This document shows, piece after piece, positions 1 through 5,151 of a stretch of 5,158 nt of DNA. This stretch comes from Gammaproteobacteria bacterium (GTDB taxonomy: Bacteria; Pseudomonadota; Gammaproteobacteria; Pseudomonadales; Cellvibrionaceae). Location of the stretch: contig JAGKWY010000172.1 in NCBI GenBank assembly GCA_021151625.1, positions 1 through 5,158 on the forward strand, in the 5' to 3' direction. The position numbers were made by a program, and so were the translations under genes. A model generated the notes under the pieces. That model was not told where the DNA came from. It made no database searches and saw nothing but the letters and a program-made list of their open reading frames with translations. Position 1 is the stretch's first letter. Every line of letters starts with the position of its first letter.

Positions 1-9
1 CATTAATAC

Positions 10-1011
10 TCATACATCGGCCTCCTGTGGCACCTGTTGACGGGAACTGGCTTGGGTAATGCTGGAACCGGGCGGGACACTGCGCGTTAACCAGACATTA
101 CCACCTATAATCGATCCCTTACCTATAGTAATGCGCCCCAGAACGGTGGCGCCGGCATAAATAACAACTTCATCTTCTACAATCGGATGACGCGGCAAGC
201 CTTTCTGTAAATGGCCCTTGTCGTCAGTGGGAAATGTTTTTGCGCCCAGCGTTACCGCTTGATAAATACGCACACGCTCACCAATCACCGCTGTTTCACC
301 AATCACCACACCTGTGCCGTGATCGATAAAAAAGCCGCGCCCTATTTCCGCGCCCGGGTGAATATCAATTCCCGTTAACGAATGGGCCAACTCCGCCACA
401 ATTCGCGCAAGCAAAGGCACACCTAATTGATACAGTGTATGAGCCAAGCGGTGATGAATAATGGCGAGCACACCGGGATAGCACAGCAGGACCTCATCAA
501 CACTGCGCGCCGCAGGATCACCCTGAAACGCCGCCTGAATATCCACATCCAACGTACGGCGCAGTTCCGGTAAGGCAGCAGCAAACAAACGAATAATCTG
601 ATTGGCCTGAATTTTTAATGCGCTTTCATCGGCAAGCGTATTTTGCTGGCGAGCGAAATAAATCAGCTCCAGCTGCACCTGCCGCAGCAACTCATTCAGG
701 GCCGCATCCAGTGTGTGGCCTACATAATAGTCTTCCGTTTCTTCACGCAGTTCTTGTGGCCCCAAACGCATGGGAAACAAAGCACCGCAAAGCTCGCGAA
801 TAATTTGTTGCAGCGCATCGCGCGATGGCAGTTCGCGTAAACCCGGCTCACGTGAACGACCGCGCTGCGCACGCCAATCGTTGCGCGCATTGCGCAATTC
901 TTGCACGATTTTATCCAGCTCCCATGCTGTGTTGCTGGTTGCTGTTCCCAGTTGTGAATTCAACTGGGAAATAGATGTGTTCAACAATTCCGGTGGGTGA
1001 TTGGCACTCAT
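10..1011 (-). CDS. cysE: Serine O-acetyltransferase, long EpsC/SrpH-like form
   Basis: Transfers acetyl from acetyl-CoA to L-serine, giving O-acetylserine, the carbon acceptor for cysteine synthesis; expected in the cytoplasm. Of 333 residues, about 1-160 are a mainly helical N-terminal part and about 215-315 are a left-handed beta-helix of hexapeptide repeats (for example the stretches around IHPGAEIGRG, VVIGETAVIG and ITIGKGSIIGG). The catalytic signatures align by eye with E. coli CysE: DP at 165-166 (E. coli Asp92), DIHP at 216-219 (Asp143) and DHGTG at 230-234 with His231 as the general base (His158). The protein is longer at the N-terminus than the roughly 273-residue E. coli enzyme. 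After the last coil it lacks the usual GVPA-type turn and long tail, ending in a short polar segment, so cysteine feedback inhibition may differ. The ATG at 1011 lies 21 bases after the rhodanese stop, and a weak AGGA about 10 bases upstream supports it. It is the second gene of a two-gene unit. The class is secure; EpsC versus CysE naming is less so. Confidence 0.93.
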   Translation of the reverse strand: MSANHPPELLNTSISQLNSQLGTATSNTAWELDKIVQELRNARNDWRAQRGRSREPGLRELPSRDALQQIIRELCGALFPMRLGPQELREETEDYYVGHTLDAALNELLRQVQLELIYFARQQNTLADESALKIQANQIIRLFAAALPELRRTLDVDIQAAFQGDPAARSVDEVLLCYPGVLAIIHHRLAHTLYQLGVPLLARIVAELAHSLTGIDIHPGAEIGRGFFIDHGTGVVIGETAVIGERVRIYQAVTLGAKTFPTDDKGHLQKGLPRHPIVEDEVVIYAGATVLGRITIGKGSIIGGNVWLTRSVPPGSSITQASSRQQVPQEADV

Positions 1012-1032
1012 ACAAATTAATCCTGAACCTCT

Positions 1033-1545
1033 TTAGTCCTGAACCCAGGGCAATCCACGCTGGCGCCAACCGCTGACAGCGCCGCGCTGCTGGCGCTCAT
1101 CCAAATCGCCTTCAAAGCCTTCGCGCACATTAAACACCCGGGTAAAACCGGCATTGGTCGCTGTAGTTGCCGCGGCTGCCGAGCGTTTACCACTGCGGCA
1201 CAAAAAAAGAATCACAGCATCTTTAGGCAATTTATTTTCCAGCTCACGCAGGAAACGCGGGTTCTTAATTAAAGCCGGGCCTGTCTGCCAGGCAATGTGT
1301 AATGTATTGGGAACATGACCAACAAACTTGCGTTCCTCTGCGGTACGCACATCAATCAAATGCGCTTGCCCACCAACAAATAATTTCCAGGCATCCTCCG
1401 GCGCTACACTACCGGCATAGGTTAAACCTGAGGCTTGGGCCTCTTGATTGGCAATTGCCAACAACTCAGGCAACTCTTGCCCTGGAGTTTTTTCTGCTGC
1501 AACTGTTGAGTTATCAACAGCCGCATTTAACTGAATCACTGTCAT
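1033..1545 (-). CDS. Rhodanese-like sulfurtransferase, single domain
   Basis: A 170-residue single-domain rhodanese, predicted to carry sulfane sulfur on a cysteine persulfide. The N-terminal part (1-45) is a variable, probably helical extension. The rhodanese domain runs from about 46 to 165, with the LIDVRTAEER strand and turn at 63-72, a GHVPN segment at 76-80, and the active-site loop CRSGKRS at 116-122, with Cys116 as the likely nucleophile. The six-residue loop after the cysteine fits sulfurtransferases rather than Cdc25-like phosphatases. The end (GWRQRGLPWVQ) resembles the tail of many small proteobacterial rhodaneses. There is no signal peptide, so it should be cytoplasmic. The ATG at 1545 has a strong Shine-Dalgarno (GAGGAG, 5-base spacer). 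It is the first gene of a unit with the serine acetyltransferase 21 bases downstream, which ties it to cysteine or sulfur metabolism; the physiological acceptor is unknown. Confidence 0.93.
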   Translation of the reverse strand: MTVIQLNAAVDNSTVAAEKTPGQELPELLAIANQEAQASGLTYAGSVAPEDAWKLFVGGQAHLIDVRTAEERKFVGHVPNTLHIAWQTGPALIKNPRFLRELENKLPKDAVILFLCRSGKRSAAAATTATNAGFTRVFNVREGFEGDLDERQQRGAVSGWRQRGLPWVQD

Positions 1546-1550
1546 GGTTT

Positions 1551-1556
1551 CTCCTC
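1551..1556 (-). promoter_or_regulatory. Ribosome binding site of the rhodanese gene
   Basis: Read on the minus strand the sequence is GAGGAG followed by five bases (AAACC) and then ATG. This is a near-ideal Shine-Dalgarno and fixes the rhodanese start at 1545. Confidence 0.8.
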
Positions 1557-1563
1557 GATAAAA

Positions 1564-1583
1564 AGTGTTTACTTTTAAACACT
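1564..1583 (-). promoter_or_regulatory. Leader inverted repeat with T-run: possible attenuator or operator
   Basis: A perfect 8-bp inverted repeat, AGTGTTTA and TAAACACT around a 4-base loop. On the minus strand the right arm leads into a run of five T (1560-1564) and then, within a few bases, the rhodanese Shine-Dalgarno. Hairpin plus T-run is the shape of a weak intrinsic terminator, so in the leader it could act as an attenuator. As DNA it could equally be a dimeric repressor site. The stem is AT-rich and therefore weak, and no promoter was placed, so it is not certain that the element is transcribed. Confidence 0.4.
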
Positions 1584-1706
1584 CTTAACAGTTCACCGTT
1601 TAAAACCCGCTTAATTCACGCCTTGTTAGCGATCGGGTTATATCGAATGTCGAGGCCACTATAGTGATGGCTATAACCAATGGGAAAGAATATATCTCTA
1701 TATCCT

Positions 1707-1712
1707 TATAAT
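1707..1712 (+). promoter_or_regulatory. Candidate -10 box for the EAL-like gene
   Basis: A perfect TATAAT lies 112 bases before the ATG at 1825. No good -35 hexamer sits 16-18 bases upstream (the region reads GGAAAG), and there is no TG extension. If real, the promoter would depend on an activator. In sequence this AT-rich the match may be chance. Confidence 0.25.
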
Positions 1713-1824
1713 CAGTTTTATGCAGGATTCACTGTTATAAGCTAGGAATATTTAATTCTTTCATAAAAAATTTTTTGCTCCTTATGATGCGTGCCTGGAT
1801 AGATTTTATTGCAAGGCCGATGCT

Positions 1825-2703
1825 ATGCCCTTAACAGAACTAATGAATTATTTTAACGATCAATTGCAAACCCAGGCGCGTTTGCGCGAGCTACCCAAGA
1901 CCGGATTTTTTAAAGCGGATAACCAATACTGGGCGCGCTTTGGCAATTTAATCCTGGGCAGTCAATTTGCAGAAATATTGTCCGCCAAAGATGATCAATT
2001 AATTGGTCACTATGCCGATTTATTTGTGCGCTCCAGCACCGGTAACCTATTAAATATCGACGATATAGTGAATGCGCTGGAAGACAGAGAACAAGTAGTG
2101 CATCTGGATCGCCTGGTAAGGACCCTGCACTCGCTCAACTATTTGCAACAACACGATGGCTTTAAAGGTTTACTCGCACTGCGCGTGCAATCGCGTCACA
2201 TTCTTAGCGTTGCCAATGAGCACGGTAAAACCTTTGAGAAAATTTTAAGTGATTGTGGCCTTGGGCCAGAGCGTGTAGTACTACATACCAAATTAGTTGA
2301 TACCGTCAGCCTGCCGCATTTCCAGCAAGCGCTTACTAATTATCGCGAGCGCCAATATCGCATTGGAATCAGCTTGCATGATGCGGGCGACTGGGAATTA
2401 TTGCGCTTGCTGGAATTACAGCCAGACTATATTTTTTCCAATCCAGCGCTGGTACAGCAATTGGTAGATCATCCGAATTACCCTTTGGGGTCTACACGCA
2501 TTTTGGTTGCAGCATCGGCAGAATTGAGTCAGTACAAACTGGCGCAATTATCAAATACCGGCTTTGAAGGTTACGTGCAATTGCAGCCTGTACAAACAAC
2601 AAATCCTGTGCAACTGCACACAGAAAGTTTTCAGTTACCGCCCGATAAGTTATCCGAGTTTGCCGAATCCAAACTTGATAATGCACCACGCCTGGCCAGC
2701 TAA
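1825..2703 (+). CDS. Degenerate EAL-domain protein, predicted catalytically inactive
   Basis: A 292-residue cytoplasmic protein without signal peptide or membrane segment. Residues about 42-258 follow the order of an EAL (c-di-GMP phosphodiesterase) domain, but the signature residues are replaced. The EAL motif region reads HYADLFVR (62-69). The metal-binding Asn of the VNLS strand is Arg120 or a neighbour. The ExT motif is HTK (154-156, in LGPERVVLHTKL, like the usual L.pe.LvLEiTE). DDFG is HDAG (185-188). The Lys and Asp of KID are Phe204 and Asn206. The AEGVE Glu is Ala230. The later QGY-like turn is FEGYVQLQP. About 40 N-terminal and 30 C-terminal residues are extra. It probably cannot hydrolyse c-di-GMP and may bind a partner or the nucleotide; this is inference. 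The ATG has only a weak AAGG 8 bases upstream. The YafJ-family gene follows 50 bases downstream on the same strand. The assignment rests on pattern order rather than a clear motif. Confidence 0.75.
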   Translation: MPLTELMNYFNDQLQTQARLRELPKTGFFKADNQYWARFGNLILGSQFAEILSAKDDQLIGHYADLFVRSSTGNLLNIDDIVNALEDREQVVHLDRLVRTLHSLNYLQQHDGFKGLLALRVQSRHILSVANEHGKTFEKILSDCGLGPERVVLHTKLVDTVSLPHFQQALTNYRERQYRIGISLHDAGDWELLRLLELQPDYIFSNPALVQQLVDHPNYPLGSTRILVAASAELSQYKLAQLSNTGFEGYVQLQPVQTTNPVQLHTESFQLPPDKLSEFAESKLDNAPRLAS

Positions 2704-2753
2704 ATGAATTAGCGTGTCCCGGAATTAGTTAAGAGGAAGTTGGATCTATCGCC

Positions 2754-3542
2754 ATGTGCCAGTTATTAGGAATGAGTTGTAAACAACCCACCAGTATTGG
2801 TTTTTCTTTTGAAGGATTTCGCGCACGCGGCGGCCAGACTGATGAGCACAAAGACGGCTGGGGCATTGCATTTTACCGCGATCAGCAGGCGCAGGTTTTT
2901 CTGGATGAAGCGCCCGCCGCAGAGTCGCGTTTGGCAGAGGCTATTTACAACACCAACCTGCGCTCTAAAACCATTATTGCGCATATTCGCAAAGCGACCG
3001 TAGGCGAAGTGAAGCTCAGTAATTGCCATCCGTTTAGACGTAACCTTTGGGGCAGCGATTGGCTGTTTTGTCACAATGGTGATTTGAAAGGCTTTAATCC
3101 GCTGTTGGATGGCGAATTTGTTCCCGAAGGTGATACCGATAGTGAATTGGCGTTTTGCTATTTATTGCAACAACTCAACTGCTATTTGCCTCAGGGCACA
3201 CGCAATGCCACCGCACTGTTTCAATGGTTAAACCATTTCAGTGAAACCATTGCCGCCTTCGGCACGTTCAATATTATGCTGTCCAACGGCGAGTGGTTGT
3301 ACACCTATTGCTCGACCAACCTGGCTTATGTTGAACGCAAGTTTCCCTTTAGCTGGGTGACATTGATTGATCGCGAGTTGTCGCTGGATTTGGGCGAACA
3401 CAACAATCAGCACGACCAGATGATTGTGATTGCCACCAAGCCACTAACGCTGAATGAAAACTGGACGGTATTTCAGCCGGGTGAAGCGCGTTTGTTTAAA
3501 GATGGGGAATTACATTTGGAACGATTAAACGGAGCTGATTAA
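2754..3542 (+). CDS. yafJ: Class II glutamine amidotransferase, YafJ family
   Basis: A 262-residue Ntn-hydrolase that resembles E. coli YafJ (about 255 residues) along its whole length. Features seen: MCQLLGM with Cys2 as the N-terminal nucleophile after removal of Met; RGGQT.EHKDGWG (25-37); AHIRKAT (76-82); CHPF (91-94); HNGD (107-110), expected to form the oxyanion and glutamine site; GDTDSE (126-131); CSTNL (186-190). The family hydrolyses glutamine to release ammonia, but there is no synthase domain here and the acceptor is not known for YafJ-type proteins. The start is decided by chemistry rather than by its ribosome site: Cys must be residue 2, although the purine-rich AAGAGGAAG lies about 14 bases upstream, farther than usual. 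It may be co-transcribed with the EAL-like gene 50 bases before it. It converges on the cytochrome b gene. Confidence 0.94.
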   Translation: MCQLLGMSCKQPTSIGFSFEGFRARGGQTDEHKDGWGIAFYRDQQAQVFLDEAPAAESRLAEAIYNTNLRSKTIIAHIRKATVGEVKLSNCHPFRRNLWGSDWLFCHNGDLKGFNPLLDGEFVPEGDTDSELAFCYLLQQLNCYLPQGTRNATALFQWLNHFSETIAAFGTFNIMLSNGEWLYTYCSTNLAYVERKFPFSWVTLIDRELSLDLGEHNNQHDQMIVIATKPLTLNENWTVFQPGEARLFKDGELHLERLNGAD

Positions 3543-3553
3543 TGTAACCCTTG

Positions 3554-3579
3554 ATCATTAGCGTTAATCATTAACGATA
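3554..3579. repeat. Two-copy 13-base tandem repeat with central palindrome
   Basis: The units ATCATTAGCGTTA (3554-3566) and ATCATTAACGATA (3567-3579) are adjacent and agree at 11 of 13 positions. Across the junction lies an almost perfect palindrome, CGTTAAT-C-ATTAACG (3562-3576). It sits 11 bases after the amidotransferase stop. No T-run follows, so a terminator role is unlikely; a protein-binding site or chance duplication are the alternatives. Confidence 0.5.
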
Positions 3580-3635
3580 AAAATCTGGCAATTGAACATC
3601 CGCAAAACAAGTGAACTGTTAAGCTTACCTCCACA

Positions 3636-3676
3636 GCCATTACCCACATACAGAAACTGTGTATGTGAGTAATGGC
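3636..3676 (-). terminator. Long hairpin between convergent genes, likely transcript end
   Basis: Arms of 17 bases (3636-3652 and 3660-3676) enclose a 7-base loop. The single mismatch, C3644 against A3668, is a C-A clash in plus-strand RNA but a G-U wobble in minus-strand RNA, so the stem is unbroken only in the cytochrome b transcript. That gene stops 21 bases before the hairpin, whereas the amidotransferase stops 93 bases before it on the other side. Neither flank has a good T-run, so it may act as an RNA 3' end or exonuclease block rather than a classic intrinsic terminator. It could serve both genes. Confidence 0.6.
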
Positions 3677-3697
3677 AATTTCATTCAGGCTTAAAAA

Positions 3698-4450
3698 TTA
3701 ATACCCCAAATCCAACAGGGCTTCAGGTGCAGTTACAATAACCCAAGCCAGTACTGCCGAAACCAGCACCACTAAAAACAAGGCCAGCCAGATTTTGGAG
3801 GATTCAATAGAGCGCGCACCTTCAAATCCACGGCGCGGTTTCTTACCGGTCACCATGGCTTTAATCAGGTTTTCGCGTTTTATGAATACATAGAAAAGTA
3901 CAGCAGCAACATGCACCGCCACTGCAGCGAGAATCCAGTAAAACAATTCTTTGTGAATACCGGTAAGTTTTAAGCTCAACTCATTACTGATGTAGCCATA
4001 CAAAGGACCGACATTAAAAATTTCATCGTTGGCAAATAATCCGGTTACTGCCTGTACCAACATTACTGTTAACAGGAGCAACACCATAAGCGCACCAAGT
4101 GGATTATGGCCAGGGTAGGATTTGGCTTTATTAGTTGCCAGACTCCTGGCGTAGCGCAAACTTTCAAAGGGATGACGAACAAAATTAGCGAACTGTGCGT
4201 GATGAGTACCGAAGATTCCCCAGAGGATACGGAACCCTACCAGGATCACCACAAAATAACCCGACCACAGATGCCAGGTAAAATAACTCACACCCGCCCA
4301 GTTACTCACATAGGCAACAATAAACGAAGCTACCAGTAACCAGTGAAATGCACGTGTGGGTATATCCCACACATGCAGGTGCGGATTATCAGTAAGCGCG
4401 GAGGCTTCCAGGTCCAGGCCTTGCGTAGGTTCGATAAACTGATCAGACAT
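3698..4450 (-). CDS. Cytochrome b561-family membrane protein (cytochrome b/b6 domain)
   Basis: A 250-residue integral membrane dihaem b-type cytochrome, of the family related to the hydrogenase b subunit. After a roughly 27-residue polar N-terminus comes VWDIPTRAFHW (27-37), a hallmark of the family. Membrane segments are about 34-50, 62-80, 118-140, 168-190 and a fifth at 218-240. Likely haem ligands are His36, His60 (TWHLWSG), His166 (GIHKE) and His180 (VHVAAV), one set near each side of the four-helix core. The loop SYPGHNPLGA (111-120) is also typical. It probably passes electrons between the quinone pool and a periplasmic c-type partner. The obvious partner is cytochrome c', encoded 170 bases upstream on the same strand. 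The ATG at 4450 is the only possible start, because an in-frame stop lies 18 bases before it. No clear Shine-Dalgarno is visible. The extra fifth helix is not part of the minimal family core. Confidence 0.9.
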   Translation of the reverse strand: MSDQFIEPTQGLDLEASALTDNPHLHVWDIPTRAFHWLLVASFIVAYVSNWAGVSYFTWHLWSGYFVVILVGFRILWGIFGTHHAQFANFVRHPFESLRYARSLATNKAKSYPGHNPLGALMVLLLLTVMLVQAVTGLFANDEIFNVGPLYGYISNELSLKLTGIHKELFYWILAAVAVHVAAVLFYVFIKRENLIKAMVTGKKPRRGFEGARSIESSKIWLALFLVVLVSAVLAWVIVTAPEALLDLGY

Positions 4451-4562
4451 AACAAATACTGCCGGGAGTTAAAAAAGCGAGGATTAATAATATTAAAACG
4501 TAAATCAGGTTCAGCGAGGTTTAACCAAATTACTGGATAAAATTGCCGGGCAACTCCATGAA

Positions 4563-4595
4563 ACAATACTGTTGGATCTATTCCAACAGTATTGT
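4563..4595 (-). terminator. Perfect 14-bp hairpin after cytochrome c'
   Basis: Arms 4563-4576 and 4582-4595 match without error around a 5-base loop. On the minus strand the hairpin begins 26 bases after the cytochrome c' stop, and its descending arm runs into TTTCATGG, a short T-run. It is well placed as a terminator or partial terminator for the cytochrome c' transcript, 112 bases before the cytochrome b start. Confidence 0.65.
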
Positions 4596-4608
4596 CAGGC
4601 AGAGCTCA

Positions 4609-4634
4609 ACAAGGAAAAAATTATTTTTCCTTGT
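4609..4634 (-). repeat. Perfect 11-bp inverted repeat spanning the cytochrome c' stop codon
   Basis: ACAAGGAAAAA (4609-4619) pairs exactly with TTTTTCCTTGT (4624-4634) around a 4-base loop. The stop codon (4621-4623) lies in the loop. In mRNA, the codons for the last residues (YKEK) would pair with the first bases of the 3' untranslated region. Together with the hairpin at 4563-4595 it makes two stem-loops in series. It may stabilise the message end; A-rich and T-rich arms also make partial chance likely. Confidence 0.55.
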
Positions 4635-5136
4635 ACTTGTCGTGACAGCCTTTGCAACCTTCAGCAACCGCTTTAGCTGCAGCTTTAAATGCATCAGACG
4701 CGCTTGATTCCTTAGCGGCTACCTGCGCCAGGGTTTTGGTATTCGCCTGGAATTCCTTCAACAGTTTTTCAAACTCAGCCGCATTGGTAAATGCTTCTGC
4801 TTTGGTTTTGGTATCAGGAGTACCCAGGTTGGAATCCGCCGGGAAGGTACCATCCAACAGCTCACTCAAAAACGCAACACGCTGCGCGCGCTTGGCAATG
4901 TCCGCCTGGTTGTAGGGCGCCTTGCCTTGCAACACTTCACCAATTGGCTTGAAGTTATTGGCAATCAACAAAAACGCCGCTTTACGCACTGCAATTGCTT
5001 GCTTTGCCGGTGAAGGGCCAGCAGCAGGAGCTGCTTTGGCAGGTTCGTCTGCCGCAAACACACTGGCGCTACCCGCAACCAGGCATGCAGCCCCCAGAAT
5101 TTTTAACGAAGTTACAGCTTTGGCTACACGAGTCAT
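4621..5136 (-). CDS. Cytochrome c' (class II c-type cytochrome), periplasmic
   Basis: A 171-residue precursor of a four-helix-bundle haem protein that binds nitric oxide and CO. Residues 1-28 are a Sec signal peptide (basic start, hydrophobic 11-22, VFA-A cleavage near 28), followed by an Ala/Pro-rich linker (29-45). The mature bundle starts at about AIAVRKAAFLLIANNF (47-62) and includes GKAPYNQADI (71-80). It ends with the haem motif CKGCH (161-165): Cys161 and Cys164 bind haem and His165 is the axial ligand, close to the C-terminus as in the class. By eye alignment with Alcaligenes cytochrome c', Phe55 takes the place of distal Leu16 and Lys169 that of proximal Arg124. Known members bind NO and protect against nitrosative stress. 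It is the first gene on the minus strand ahead of the cytochrome b gene. The ATG at 5136 has AGGAG 10 bases upstream. A lipobox reading at Cys18 is poor. Confidence 0.94.
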   Translation of the reverse strand: MTRVAKAVTSLKILGAACLVAGSASVFAADEPAKAAPAAGPSPAKQAIAVRKAAFLLIANNFKPIGEVLQGKAPYNQADIAKRAQRVAFLSELLDGTFPADSNLGTPDTKTKAEAFTNAAEFEKLLKEFQANTKTLAQVAAKESSASDAFKAAAKAVAEGCKGCHDKYKEK

Positions 5137-5146
5137 TAACAGGTTT

Positions 5147-5151
5147 CTCCT
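5147..5151 (-). promoter_or_regulatory. Ribosome binding site of cytochrome c'
   Basis: AGGAG on the minus strand with a 10-base spacer to the ATG, slightly longer than ideal. It is followed by AAACC, as in front of the rhodanese gene. The promoter lies outside the window. Confidence 0.7.

Larger units (their letters stand above)
1546..1824. other. Divergent intergenic region between the sulfur unit and the EAL-like gene
   Basis: This 279-base AT-rich spacer must hold the promoters for both directions. Besides the leader repeat at 1564-1583 it contains a perfect 10-bp palindrome CACTATAGTG (1657-1666). That palindrome is nested inside a 7-bp repeat GGTTATA (1636-1642) / TATAACC (1672-1678). 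There is also CTTATAA (1705-1711) / TTATAAG (1735-1741), and the self-complementary tract of six A then six T at 1765-1776, flanked by TCATAA (1761-1766) / TTATGA (1782-1787). No open reading frame of note and no recognisable RNA gene is seen. Which of these repeats are operators cannot be told from one sequence. Confidence 0.5.

Noticed and set aside
1302..1664. Plus-strand reading frame of 120 codons opposite the rhodanese gene
   Set aside because: It overlaps a clear rhodanese gene on the other strand, shows no recognisable domain and has composition typical of antisense frames.
1546..1824. Riboswitch or small RNA gene in the divergent spacer
   Set aside because: No conserved cores of known riboswitches were recognised; only simple AT-rich inverted repeats are present.
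2766..3074. Minus-strand reading frame of 102 codons opposite the amidotransferase
   Set aside because: It lies opposite the conserved motifs of the YafJ protein; no domain or start signal was seen.
4354..4372. 7-bp hairpin GTGTGGG / CCCACAC
   Set aside because: It falls within the codons of the conserved HVWDIPT motif of the cytochrome b gene, so protein constraint explains it.
4330..4566. Minus-strand frame of 78 codons overlapping the start of cytochrome b and the terminator hairpin
   Set aside because: It runs out of frame with the cytochrome b gene through its conserved N-terminal motif and begins just inside the terminator hairpin; no family resemblance.
4652..4915. Plus-strand frame of 87 codons opposite cytochrome c'
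   Set aside because: It is low-complexity Ala/Ser-rich sequence, as expected from the reverse of an Ala/Lys-rich gene.
4621..5136. Lipoprotein signal at Cys18 of cytochrome c'
   Set aside because: The residues before it (GAA) make a poor lipobox, and a good AxA-type site follows at residue 28.
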